Source: an uncultured Bacteroidota bacterium (GTDB lineage: Bacteria > Bacteroidota > Bacteroidia > Flavobacteriales > Flavobacteriaceae). From it: 35,843 nt of DNA. Below, piece after piece: positions 9,869 through 16,436 of this stretch. The stretch spans positions 1 through 35,843 of the forward strand of contig CACAZM010000019.1 of assembly GCA_902536935.1 (NCBI GenBank), given 5' to 3'. The position numbers and the translations under genes were made by a program. The stretch's first letter is position 1, and every line of letters begins with the position of its first letter. The notes beneath the pieces were generated by a model, which saw only the letters and a program-made list of their open reading frames with translations, ran no database searches and was not told where the DNA came from.

Positions 9869-9900
9869 CAAATGTATCTAATTATTTTTTTTTATTCAAA
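9869..9900 (-). promoter_or_regulatory. Promoter of the tRNA cluster (near-consensus Bacteroidota type)
   Basis: On the minus strand TTTG (9897-9900) is separated by exactly 20 nt from TACATTTG (9869-9876), a full match to TTTG-N19-21-TAnnTTTG. It reads toward the four tRNAs. Confidence 0.75.
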
Positions 9901-9902
9901 GC

Positions 9903-9919
9903 ATTTTTGATTCAAAAAT
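9903..9919 (-). terminator. AT-rich inverted repeat downstream of hpf
   Basis: ATTTTTGA/TCAAAAAT with a one-base centre, just after the hpf stop. Its right arm overlaps the -33 side of the tRNA promoter region. It is weak because it has no G-C core, so it may only be compositional. Confidence 0.3.
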
Positions 9920-9922
9920 TGA

Positions 9923-10222
9923 TTAGGAAATCTGAGCTTTTCCTTTTCGGCGTTTCAACATTCGTTCGGCAGTAGAGGTAGCCATATCTAGCGACTTTTC
10001 AAATGATTCACTTTTTTTGCCAACTGCTACATCCTCACCAGGTATATTGACGCGTAGTTCAACGAATTTATTGGTCTGACTTGAAAGGTTGTCAAGTTTT
10101 AAATACAGGTCAATACTAATTATACGATTGTAATACAGGCTGAGCTTTGACAATCGTTTGTCAATATACTTTTTAAGGTTGGACTTCATGGAAAAGTGAA
10201 CGGATTGAATATTTATTTTCAT
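9923..10222 (-). CDS. hpf: Ribosome hibernation promoting factor, short form
   Basis: HPF/RaiA-family protein, 99 aa, that binds the decoding centre of idle 30S subunits and stabilises dormant ribosomes. It begins MKINIQSVHFSM and shows the family fold pattern, a first strand, helix KKYIDKRLSKLSLYY, then paired strands and a final helix ERMLKRRKGKAQ. It lacks the C-terminal dimerisation domain of long HPF. It follows the recombinase gene after 24 bp and precedes the tRNAs and tuf, so it belongs to a translation-linked neighbourhood. Confidence 0.9.
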   Translation of the reverse strand: MKINIQSVHFSMKSNLKKYIDKRLSKLSLYYNRIISIDLYLKLDNLSSQTNKFVELRVNIPGEDVAVGKKSESFEKSLDMATSTAERMLKRRKGKAQIS

Positions 10223-10246
10223 AACTGTGTTTTTTATAACCTGCGA

Positions 10247-11128
10247 CTAAGCGCGTGGATGGGCGGTCAGATAATCCTGTTTCATTTTTGGTATTTGTAC
10301 TTTAGCGTAGATTTGAGTAGAAGACAAACTTATATGTCCCAAAATTTCTTTAATGCTGTTGATGTCTGCTCCTCGATTAAGCAAATGCGTCGCAAAAGTA
10401 TGTCGTAATACATGTGGACTGACTTTCTCTTTTGTAGAAACCTTAGCAAGATAGGTAGTCACACACTTATATATATACGATGGATTAAGCTCTGCTCCCT
10501 TACGATTTACAAACAACCTCTTGGAATATTTAGCTTTTTCAATTTTATTTCGATGAGCTAAATAACTATCAATTTGTGAAATAACTTTTGGTAACAATGG
10601 AATAATCCGGGTTTTTTTTCTTTTCCCCACAACTTGTAATTGTCGGTTATTTCGATCAATTGCAGTCAAGGTCAGTGAAAGTAATTCCGCGCGTCGCATT
10701 CCTGTTGTATACAAAAGTTCTAGGATCAAGGCATCACGGGACCCTTCAAAATGGCTGTGGTCATACATCTCAATCGCTGCTTCAAACTCTTTCTCTGTTA
10801 ATGGAACTACCAATTTTGGGTTCGTTTTGAGTTGACGGTGAAATTGCATTGGAGACTGTTCAATCTCGGCTATTTTTTGTAGGAACCGAAAGTAACTCTT
10901 TAAAGCAGAACATTTTCTATTGATACTTTGGGTCTTGAGGCCGGTAGATGATAAATGCACAATCCAGTCACGAATGATTGCATATTCAATTTTTGCCAAA
11001 TTTGTAAGTTGATAGTGTGATTTAGTGTAGGTTGCAAAGCTTTCAAGGTCTTTTCGATATGCGTTTATGGTATGTGAAGAAAATCGTTTCTCCAATGTGA
11101 TGTAGTCGATAAAAGCTGATAAGGACAT
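10247..11128 (-). CDS. xerC: Tyrosine recombinase, XerC-like
   Basis: Site-specific recombinase, 293 aa from the ATG at 11128. The N-terminal core-binding (SAM-like) domain spans about residues 1-95 and the catalytic domain 110-293. The catalytic set is visible: Arg145 (TTGMRRAELL), a Lys near 169-172 (GKRKKTRIIPL), His239 and Arg242 (SPHVLRHTFATHLL), His265 (LGHISLSS) and nucleophile Tyr274. Length and motifs fit chromosomal XerC/XerD dimer-resolution enzymes rather than phage integrases. The neighbourhood (rpsU upstream, hpf downstream) is, as I recall, the usual place for this gene in Flavobacteriia. Whether it acts as XerC or XerD cannot be told from sequence alone. An in-frame upstream extension overlaps the rpsU hairpin and is disfavoured. 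Confidence 0.88.
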   Translation of the reverse strand: MSLSAFIDYITLEKRFSSHTINAYRKDLESFATYTKSHYQLTNLAKIEYAIIRDWIVHLSSTGLKTQSINRKCSALKSYFRFLQKIAEIEQSPMQFHRQLKTNPKLVVPLTEKEFEAAIEMYDHSHFEGSRDALILELLYTTGMRRAELLSLTLTAIDRNNRQLQVVGKRKKTRIIPLLPKVISQIDSYLAHRNKIEKAKYSKRLFVNRKGAELNPSYIYKCVTTYLAKVSTKEKVSPHVLRHTFATHLLNRGADINSIKEILGHISLSSTQIYAKVQIPKMKQDYLTAHPRA

Positions 11129-11141
11129 ACAATAAGCTAAA

Positions 11142-11179
11142 GCACCGAACACAAGTTAATAAAAACTCATGTTCGGTGC
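11142..11179 (-). terminator. Hairpin between rpsU and xerC
   Basis: Ten-bp perfect stem GCACCGAACA (11142-11151) / TGTTCGGTGC (11170-11179). On the minus strand it follows the rpsU stop and is followed by TTTAGCTTATT, a short T-rich stretch. It is the strongest stem in this block and ends only 13 nt before the xerC ATG. It likely terminates or attenuates rpsU transcription so that xerC-hpf is expressed at a lower level. On the plus strand it is followed by AATATTTTTATTTT, so it may work both ways. Confidence 0.65.
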
Positions 11180-11203
11180 AATATTTTTATTTTAATTAGA
11201 GTT

Positions 11204-11398
11204 TTAAATTTCCTCCTTATCCCGCAATTTTTGGATGTATTGTGCTTTTTGAACCACAGCACGACGAGCAACAGAGGGCTTTGTAAAAGTTTTACGTTCA
11301 CGTAATTGTCTCATAGCGCCTGTACGGTCAAATTTTCTTTTGAATCGCTTAAGTGCGCGATCGATATTTTCTCCATCTTTGATTGGTATAATTAACAT
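11204..11398 (-). CDS. rpsU: 30S ribosomal protein bS21
   Basis: Small-subunit protein of 64 aa, at the platform next to the 3' end of 16S rRNA. It starts MLIIPIKDGENIDRALKRFKRKF, with the basic C-terminal region KPSVARRAVVQKAQYIQKLRDKEEI. Residue 54 is Tyr. In the Flavobacterium johnsoniae ribosome, as I recall, a Tyr at this position of bS21 helps hold the anti-Shine-Dalgarno sequence out of reach. Unlike other genes in the window, rpsU has a strong Shine-Dalgarno sequence (11407-11414) and its own promoter, a setup that fits autogenous control by bS21 availability. Confidence 0.96.
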   Translation of the reverse strand: MLIIPIKDGENIDRALKRFKRKFDRTGAMRQLRERKTFTKPSVARRAVVQKAQYIQKLRDKEEI

Positions 11399-11406
11399 AA
11401 ACTAAG

Positions 11407-11414
11407 ACCTCCTT
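11407..11414 (-). promoter_or_regulatory. Strong Shine-Dalgarno sequence of rpsU
   Basis: Minus-strand AAGGAGGT, eight consecutive bases complementary to the canonical 16S 3' tail, 8 nt before the ATG. Other starts inspected (rpoC, rplL, rplK, tuf, trpE and others) have none. In Flavobacteriia the anti-SD is normally sequestered by bS21 with bS18 and bS6, so an SD here would be usable mainly by ribosomes lacking bS21. Confidence 0.85.
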
Positions 11415-11430
11415 CCTTTAATGTTGGTTG

Positions 11431-11461
11431 CAAATATAAGTTTAATTTACAAGTCGGCAAC
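11431..11461 (-). promoter_or_regulatory. rpsU promoter
   Basis: Minus-strand GTTG (11458-11461), 19-nt spacer, TATATTTG (11431-11438): a good fit to the Bacteroidota promoter consensus. It lies in the short gap after the acyl-CoA dehydrogenase stop. The predicted leader is about 28 nt and contains the Shine-Dalgarno sequence. Confidence 0.7.
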
Positions 11462-11464
11462 AGA

Positions 11465-12631
11465 TTATTTTAAAATTTGCTTCGCAATCACAACTTTCTG
11501 AATTTCAGAAGTGCCTTCTCCAATTGTACAAAGCTTAGCATCGCGATAAAATTTCTCAACAGGAAATTCTTTAGAATAACCATAACCTCCAAAAATCTGT
11601 ACTGCTTCATTGGAAATATTGACACAAGCCTCAGAAGCATACAATTTACACATAGCACTTTGCTTAGTCATCTTTTTGCCTTCGTTGATCATTTGACTAG
11701 CCTGTTGAGTGAGCAACTCTGCAGCTTCTATTTTTGTCGCCATGTCCGCAAGCTTAAAAGAGACTCCTTGAAAGCTACTAATTGGCTTTCCAAACTGAAT
11801 ACGTTCTTTTGAATATTGAAGTGCCGCTTCGTAAGCTCCACGAGCAATTCCCAGAGACAATGCAGCAATTGAAATTCTGCCGCCGTCCAAAATTTTCATT
11901 GATTGGATAAATCCTTCTCCAACTTCGCCAATACGATTTTCATCAGAAATGCGGCAGTTGTCAAAAATCAGTTCAGCCGTTTCTGAAGCACGCATGCCGA
12001 GTTTATCCTCTTTTTTTCCAGAAGAAAAGCCAAGAGTGCCACGCTCAATCACAAAGGCAGTCATTCCATGACTGTCTCCTTTATTGCCAGTTCTAAAAAT
12101 CACCACAGCCACATCAAATGATATGCCATGAGTAATAAAATTCTTAGTTCCATTTAAAATCCAATGATCTCCATCTCGAACAGCAGTTGAGTTCATCCCA
12201 CCTGCGTCAGAACCAGTATTGTGCTCTGTCAAACCCCATGCACCAATACATTCGCCAGAAACTAACTTGGGTAACCAACGCGATTTTTGAAACGCTGAGC
12301 CGAACTTTAGAATATGATTAGTACACAATGAATTGTGGGCAGCAATCGACAATCCAATGGAAGGGTCGACCTTTGATATTTCCTGTATAACAGCCACATA
12401 TTCATGATAACCAAAACCAGAACCGCCATATTCTTCTGGAACAAGCATTCCTAGAAAACCATAAGAACCCGCCTGTCTCATAACATCAACAGGGAAGTGC
12501 TGCGCTTCATCCCAATCCATCACGTGTGGTTTAATAAACTGGTGGGCAAAATCACGTGCCGATTCTGCGATAAGTTGTTTTGTTTCTTTAGCAGTCTCTA
12601 TCATATCATAGGAAGCGAAATCCGTATTCAT
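11465..12631 (-). CDS. Acyl-CoA dehydrogenase
   Basis: FAD-dependent enzyme, 388 aa, that introduces an alpha-beta double bond into acyl-CoA and passes electrons to ETF. Family segments are clear: the N-terminal helical domain, the middle beta domain with WGLTEHNTGSDAGG (FAD/substrate contacts), and the C-terminal domain with GGYGYSKEFPVEKFYRDAK and IGEGTSEIQK. Glu372 in that last motif sits where short- and medium-chain enzymes have the catalytic base. Chain-length preference (butyryl-, medium- or branched-chain such as isovaleryl) cannot be assigned by eye. It is a single gene with its own -7 box; no beta-oxidation partner is adjacent. Confidence 0.93.
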   Translation of the reverse strand: MNTDFASYDMIETAKETKQLIAESARDFAHQFIKPHVMDWDEAQHFPVDVMRQAGSYGFLGMLVPEEYGGSGFGYHEYVAVIQEISKVDPSIGLSIAAHNSLCTNHILKFGSAFQKSRWLPKLVSGECIGAWGLTEHNTGSDAGGMNSTAVRDGDHWILNGTKNFITHGISFDVAVVIFRTGNKGDSHGMTAFVIERGTLGFSSGKKEDKLGMRASETAELIFDNCRISDENRIGEVGEGFIQSMKILDGGRISIAALSLGIARGAYEAALQYSKERIQFGKPISSFQGVSFKLADMATKIEAAELLTQQASQMINEGKKMTKQSAMCKLYASEACVNISNEAVQIFGGYGYSKEFPVEKFYRDAKLCTIGEGTSEIQKVVIAKQILK

Positions 12632-12650
12632 TTGTGCAATTTTTTTATTT

Positions 12651-12658
12651 CAAATATA
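12651..12658 (-). promoter_or_regulatory. Candidate -7 element of the acyl-CoA dehydrogenase gene
   Basis: Minus-strand TATATTTG, 19 nt before the ATG. No convincing -33 box at the expected spacing. The rest of the spacer to the symporter gene (to 12777) is AT-rich and shows nothing further. Confidence 0.5.
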
Positions 12659-12777
12659 AGGCAATTCTAGCAATGTAATTAGAGTATAGTTTAAATTTAT
12701 CCGTAATAGATTTTAATCCTAATTCACTAAATTAAATTCATTTACAGAAAAATTCAACTTGCCAAACTTAAAGTGAG

Positions 12778-14367
12778 TTATGTGTGAATTGCTTTGAGAT
12801 ATTTTTGCAATTCTTCTTTAACCTTTGGGTACAAAAAGAATAAACCGATCATGTTTGGAAAAACAAGTGCCAGAATCATAGCATCTGAGAAAGTCCAGAC
12901 AGCTGACATGTCTCCTGCTGCACCAATTACTATGAATAATAAGAATAAAATCTTGTATGTATAATCTGATAATTTACTTTTTCCAAAAACAAACATCCAT
13001 GATTGTAAACCATAATACGACCACGAAATCATGGTTGATATCGCAAACAAAACAACTGCAATTGTTAAAAATGGTCCAGAAAAAGAAATGTAATTTGCAA
13101 ATGCAGCAGCTGTAATTGCAGCACCTTCAGCAGCAACACCATCAATCATCACAATCCCGTTTTCACCCCCATAATTAAAGATTGTTTGGTCTCCATTGAA
13201 AATAATGATTACTAAGGCAGTCATAGTGCAAATAACTACTGTATCGATAAAGGGTTCTAGCAATGCAACCAGCCCTTCTGAAGCAGCAAATTTAGTTTTT
13301 ACTGCTGAGTGAGCAATCGATGCTGAACCAGCGCCTGCCTCATTTGAAAATGCAGCTCTTCGAAAACCAGTTATAAGTACTCCTAATAGCCCACCTAAAC
13401 CTGCTTGGGGGTTAAAAGCTTGAGTGAAAATCATAGCAAACGCATCATCAACAAATGAAAAATTAGTAATTATAATATAAAGACAAGCACCAACATATAA
13501 TAGTGCCATAAAAGGAACAATTTTTTCGGTTACAGATGCAATTCGTTTAATTCCGCCAATGATAATTATCCCAACAAAAATCATCATTAAAATTCCTATT
13601 ATTGTTCTAGCGCTGCCACCATCCATTCCAAATGAGTTCACTAGTTGCATAGCTGCTTGATTAGACTGGGCGGCATTTCCCCCTCCAAAAGATGCACCTA
13701 TACATAACAAGGCGAAGGTAATAGCAAGAAATCGACCCAAACGTGCAAATCCTCTATCTTTTAGCCCTTTTGTCAGATAGTACATTGGACCACCATATAT
13801 AGTACCGTCTTTTCCAACATCGCGGTACTTAACTCCAAGCGTACATTCAACAAACTTTGTGGACATACCAATAAGTCCACATAAAATCATCCAAAATGTC
13901 GCCCCAGGACCACCAATAGCAATGGCTAAGGCAACTCCAGCGATATTTCCATTACCGACCGTTCCAGAAACAGCCGTGGCAAGTGCCTGAAAATGACTCA
14001 CCTCACCGTCGTTACTTTCATCTTTAATAGTGTCGACAGCATCACCATCAACCACATTGACTACTGCTTTTTGATCTAACTCGTGGTGATCGACATAATC
14101 GAATTTTCCGCGAACGACGTTAATCGCCAAAGGGAAACGGCGCAGATTAATAAACCCAAAATAAATCGTAAAAAATAAAGCCCCACCAACAAGTAGGAAA
14201 ATAATAGTCGGAATAGATGTCCCCGGAAAATTATGTAAAACCACTGCACCCCACCAATCAGCAATTGGGGTAAACGCCTCATTGATTCGGTCGTCAAGAC
14301 CACGATCATTAGCAAAAGAAAAAGACGAGAAAAATAATGCAATGACAGCAAAAATAAATCGTTTCAT
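12778..14367 (-). CDS. AGCS-family amino-acid:cation (alanine/glycine:Na+) symporter
   Basis: Inner-membrane transporter of 529 aa, importing small neutral amino acids with Na+ or H+. The N-terminus (MKRFIFAVIALFFSSFSFAN) resembles a signal or first membrane segment. About ten further hydrophobic segments follow, with the AGCS hallmarks SGTVGNGNIAGVALAIAIGGPGA and KFVECTLGVKYRD, then GGPMYYLTKGL and RRAAFSNEAGAGSAS. A roughly 30-residue acidic cytoplasmic insert (VVDGDAVDTIKDESNDGE, about 105-122) precedes the first signature and makes the protein longer than the usual 450-480 aa. It starts 9 bp after the PspC-like gene and is probably co-transcribed with it. Substrate specificity is inferred from family only. 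Confidence 0.92.
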   Translation of the reverse strand: MKRFIFAVIALFFSSFSFANDRGLDDRINEAFTPIADWWGAVVLHNFPGTSIPTIIFLLVGGALFFTIYFGFINLRRFPLAINVVRGKFDYVDHHELDQKAVVNVVDGDAVDTIKDESNDGEVSHFQALATAVSGTVGNGNIAGVALAIAIGGPGATFWMILCGLIGMSTKFVECTLGVKYRDVGKDGTIYGGPMYYLTKGLKDRGFARLGRFLAITFALLCIGASFGGGNAAQSNQAAMQLVNSFGMDGGSARTIIGILMMIFVGIIIIGGIKRIASVTEKIVPFMALLYVGACLYIIITNFSFVDDAFAMIFTQAFNPQAGLGGLLGVLITGFRRAAFSNEAGAGSASIAHSAVKTKFAASEGLVALLEPFIDTVVICTMTALVIIIFNGDQTIFNYGGENGIVMIDGVAAEGAAITAAAFANYISFSGPFLTIAVVLFAISTMISWSYYGLQSWMFVFGKSKLSDYTYKILFLLFIVIGAAGDMSAVWTFSDAMILALVFPNMIGLFFLYPKVKEELQKYLKAIHT

Positions 14368-14376
14368 ATAATATAG

Positions 14377-14604
14377 TTAAAGGTCAAACACTGAGGTTCG
14401 CTTGGAATAGACTAAATCTTTGAGACGTAGCCAGAAAGCAAGGATAAGATAAACAACAAAGCCGATTCCCAAGGAAAAAAAACTTGTATAAATAAAAAAT
14501 AATCGAACTGGCCTAGCACGCATTCCCAAACGCTCTGCAAGGCGAGAGCAAACTTCAAAACCATGACGCTCTAGCTTGTGACGAATACGATGTGCTAATC
14601 TCAT
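14377..14604 (-). CDS. PspC-like small membrane protein
   Basis: A 75-aa protein from the ATG at 14604. An amphipathic N-terminal part with ERLGMRARPVRLFFIYTSFF is followed by a hydrophobic segment (about residues 38-58, SLGIGFVVYLILAFWL) and a basic tail, the pattern of the PspC domain known from the phage-shock envelope-stress response. No other psp gene is nearby. Its place directly upstream of the symporter suggests only co-transcription. A -7 box lies 5 nt before this ATG, supporting this start over a longer in-frame reading. Confidence 0.75.
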   Translation of the reverse strand: MRLAHRIRHKLERHGFEVCSRLAERLGMRARPVRLFFIYTSFFSLGIGFVVYLILAFWLRLKDLVYSKRTSVFDL

Positions 14605-14609
14605 AATCA

Positions 14610-14617
14610 CAAATATA
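14610..14617 (-). promoter_or_regulatory. -7 element 5 nt before the PspC-like gene
   Basis: Minus-strand TATATTTG immediately before the ATG at 14604 (5 nt between), predicting a leaderless or very short leader transcript that would continue into the symporter gene. Confidence 0.5.
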
Positions 14618-14718
14618 TCAAGATTGTGTAAACTCTTGTCGAAATGAATGGAAAAGATATTTTTGGAATAAAAATTATTATATACTGTAGTTGGCATGAA
14701 TATTTGGTTGGGGAGATT

Positions 14719-15102
14719 CTATTGTAACACTTCACCTTCCCATTCTAAAATCCCTCCGAGCAAATTAAAAGTGTCATTGAACCCCAATTCGCGCATCAAT
14801 TGTACGGCTTGCGAACTCCTCGCTCCCGATCTACAATATACATAGTAAGATTTGTTTTTGTCCAGTGAATTGATTTCGTCGATAAAACTAGGACCCATTT
14901 GAATATCGATATTTATTGCGTTGGGAATATATCCGCTTTCAAATTCTTCTTTTGTACGTACATCCAATACAACTGCTTGCGGTTGTACGTTTAAGGCTTG
15001 AGCCCATTCATTTTGTGATAGATTTGACATGCTATTTTGTTTGGGCCGAATATACATACAGCCAGTTAATAATAAAACAATAGACAAATAGTTTTTCCAC
15101 AT
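14719..15102 (-). CDS. Rhodanese-domain lipoprotein
   Basis: A 127-aa protein with a lipoprotein signal (MWKNYLSIVLLLTGC, lipid-modified Cys15) followed by one rhodanese domain (residues 28-127). The domain has AVVLDVRTKEEFESGYIPNAINID and the active-site loop VYCRSGARSS with Cys90, so sulfur-transfer chemistry is possible. Its location on the periplasmic side of a membrane is inferred from the lipobox. Such single-domain proteins are often called thiosulfate sulfurtransferases, but the physiological substrate is unknown. It is divergent from the marR unit across a 79-bp spacer. Confidence 0.9.
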   Translation of the reverse strand: MWKNYLSIVLLLTGCMYIRPKQNSMSNLSQNEWAQALNVQPQAVVLDVRTKEEFESGYIPNAINIDIQMGPSFIDEINSLDKNKSYYVYCRSGARSSQAVQLMRELGFNDTFNLLGGILEWEGEVLQ

Positions 15103-15120
15103 TTAATAAAAGTATGAAAA

Positions 15121-15151
15121 TTTGTTAAGTTAAAAATTAAAATTATATTTG
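15121..15151 (+). promoter_or_regulatory. Promoter of the marR-yceI unit
   Basis: TTTG (15121-15124), 19-nt spacer, TATATTTG (15144-15151): a full match to the Bacteroidota promoter consensus, 30 nt before the marR ATG. Confidence 0.75.
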
Positions 15152-15168
15152 TATATACAACAGTTGTA
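15149..15168. promoter_or_regulatory. Candidate MarR operator: two overlapping palindromes
   Basis: TTGTATATACAA (15149-15160) is a perfect 12-bp palindrome and TACAACAGTTGTA (15156-15168) a perfect 13-bp one; they share TACAA. The first overlaps the end of the -7 box and the second covers the likely start of transcription, as expected for autorepression by the adjacent MarR-type protein. The assignment is by position and symmetry only. Confidence 0.6.
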
Positions 15169-15181
15169 ATAACAATTCATT

Positions 15182-15601
15182 ATGTTAGCAAGATCATTAG
15201 TCGTTGAGAGCATGCGTTTGGGGCAATTTATGAGTGATGAAATTAGTTGTGCTCTACACCCCTATGGATTGAGTATTCAGCAGTTTAACGTGTTACGGAT
15301 TTTGCGGGGCTGCAAGGAAAAACCAGTATCTCTTCAATACATCACTTCCCGTATGATTCACAAAACGAGTAATACAACACGTATTGTAGATCGATTATTG
15401 GAAAAAAAACTTGTCGAACGTAAACCCTGTGCTGAAAACCGAAGAATGGTAGAAATAAATATCACCAAAGTTGGTCTTAAAGTCTTGACCTCTATTGATC
15501 CTGTCATTGACAAAAAAGAAAGTGATGTAGCAAGCAGGTTATCAGAAAAAGAACTGACAACTCTGCTAGACCACTATAAAAAACTATTCGTTAAACTTTA
15601 A
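15182..15601 (+). CDS. MarR-family transcriptional regulator
   Basis: Winged-helix regulator of 139 aa. The family pattern is present: N-terminal dimerisation helix, then GLSIQQFNVLRIL, a recognition-helix region with HKTSNTTRIVDRLLEKKLVERK (about residues 60-81), and the wing CAENRRMVEINITKVG containing the conserved ENRR-type turn. It precedes yceI by 15 bp. Palindromes in its promoter suggest self-repression relieved by a ligand or an oxidised thiol; Cys residues at 23, 44 and 83 are available, but their role is speculative. Confidence 0.92.
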   Translation: MLARSLVVESMRLGQFMSDEISCALHPYGLSIQQFNVLRILRGCKEKPVSLQYITSRMIHKTSNTTRIVDRLLEKKLVERKPCAENRRMVEINITKVGLKVLTSIDPVIDKKESDVASRLSEKELTTLLDHYKKLFVKL

Positions 15602-15616
15602 TTTAAGTTCTAAATT

Positions 15617-16174
15617 ATGAAAATTAAATCCTATCATTTAATAACCTTATTCCTAATAACTGGTGTAGCTTTTGGGAGCATCAAGCCTATCCCAGTTACC
15701 GCTGCCACGATTGAGTGGAAGGGCTATAAAATTGCCTATGAGCGCTGGGGTACGATTGAACTAGAAAGTGGAGAGCTCGATTTTGAAGATGGTATACTGA
15801 CCGGAGGAAACTTTGCGGTAGATATGACTACCATACAAGTTACTAGTCTTGAGGGGGGTAAGAAAGCAAATCTGGAAAAACACCTTCGCTCTGATGATTT
15901 CTTTGGTGTAAAGCAATTTCCAAATGCCACTATGGTAATTACTAGAGTCAAAAAAACCGCTGATGGATACACGGTAACTGGAGATTTTACAATTAAAGGG
16001 CAAACTCATCCCGTGATTTTTCCCATGACCATAGATGGTAATATGGCTATTGCCAAAGTCAAGATTGATCGCTCCAAATACAATATTCGATATGGTTCTG
16101 ACAGCTTTTTTGATAACCTCGGGAACCGAGCCATTTACAATGAGTTTGACCTCAATGTTACATTAATATTTTAA
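15617..16174 (+). CDS. YceI-family secreted protein
   Basis: A 185-aa protein with a signal peptide (MKIKSYHLITLFLITGVAFG) and one YceI beta-barrel domain, a fold that binds isoprenoid-like lipids in characterised members. Typical segments: ATIEWKGYKIAYERWGTIEL, LTGGNFAVDMTTIQV, LEKHLRSDDFFGVKQFPNA and the TGDFTIKGQTHPVIFP strand. It is the second gene of the marR unit, 15 bp downstream, so MarR probably controls it. The true ligand and function are unknown. Confidence 0.92.
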   Translation: MKIKSYHLITLFLITGVAFGSIKPIPVTAATIEWKGYKIAYERWGTIELESGELDFEDGILTGGNFAVDMTTIQVTSLEGGKKANLEKHLRSDDFFGVKQFPNATMVITRVKKTADGYTVTGDFTIKGQTHPVIFPMTIDGNMAIAKVKIDRSKYNIRYGSDSFFDNLGNRAIYNEFDLNVTLIF

Positions 16175-16186
16175 AAATTGAAAGTT

Positions 16187-16270
16187 ATGAAAATTGATCG
16201 TCCAAAATGCGGTTGTGGAAACACACAAAACCCCAATGGGTATTGTGATGGATCGCACAACAATAAATAA
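16187..16270 (+). CDS. Minimal CDGSH-type iron-sulfur peptide (27 aa)
   Basis: Very short gene, ATG at 16187 to TAA, only 12 nt after yceI. The peptide contains CGCGNTQNPNGYCDGSH: Cys8, Cys10, Cys20 and His24 can form the three-Cys one-His ligand set of a 2Fe-2S CDGSH cluster. The first-to-third-Cys distance is one residue longer than in the common CxCx2(S/T)x3PxCDGSH form. Nothing remains of the protein outside the motif. It is probably the third gene of the marR-yceI operon. The clean motif and the position argue for a real gene; a redox or Fe-S role is inferred from the family. Confidence 0.75.
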   Translation: MKIDRPKCGCGNTQNPNGYCDGSHNNK

Positions 16271-16283
16271 TTTTTCATTTGAG

Positions 16284-16314
16284 TTGCCTAGTTGATTCTT
16301 GATTTATATATTTG
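16284..16314 (+). promoter_or_regulatory. trp operon promoter
   Basis: TTG (16284-16286), 20-nt spacer, TATATTTG (16307-16314). Start of transcription is expected near 16318-16320, a few bases before the trpL ATG. The region between the CDGSH gene and this promoter shows no clear terminator. Confidence 0.7.
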
Positions 16315-16322
16315 GCTCTTAA

Positions 16323-16370
16323 ATGAAAAATATCAATACTTGGTGGTTTGCATGTAACGCACAGTCGTGA
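16323..16370 (+). CDS. trpL: trp operon leader peptide (15 aa, tandem Trp codons)
   Basis: ATG at 16323 to TGA at 16368-16370 encodes MKNINTWWFACNAQS. Two adjacent Trp codons (16341-16346) lie in the middle. The promoter is just upstream, and the terminator hairpin at 16393-16421 follows before trpE. The last codons, including the stop (16364-16370, GTCGTGA), are perfectly complementary to TCACGAC at 16406-16412 in the loop and descending arm of the terminator. A ribosome stalled at Trp codons would leave this segment free to block the terminator, while one that reaches the stop would mask it. This is the classical attenuation logic. Confidence 0.82.
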   Translation: MKNINTWWFACNAQS

Positions 16371-16392
16371 GACACACCTCGTATGTACTACT

Positions 16393-16429
16393 AAAGGGCT
16401 TGTCATCACGACAGGCCTTTTTTTATTTT
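16393..16429 (+). terminator. trp attenuator terminator
   Basis: Twelve-pair stem AAAGGGCTTGTC (16393-16404) / GACAGGCCTTTT (16410-16421), with two G-T pairs, a 5-nt loop, and a run of seven T (16418-16424) continuing as ATTTTG. It ends 7 nt before the trpE ATG, so transcription must read through it to express the operon. Confidence 0.85.
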
Positions 16430-16436
16430 GAAACCT

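Noticed and set aside
10247-11128. Tyrosine recombinase beside a tRNA cluster as the mark of an integrated element
   Set aside because: No attachment-site repeats, phage genes or cargo; motifs, length and the rpsU-hpf neighbourhood fit the chromosomal XerC type.
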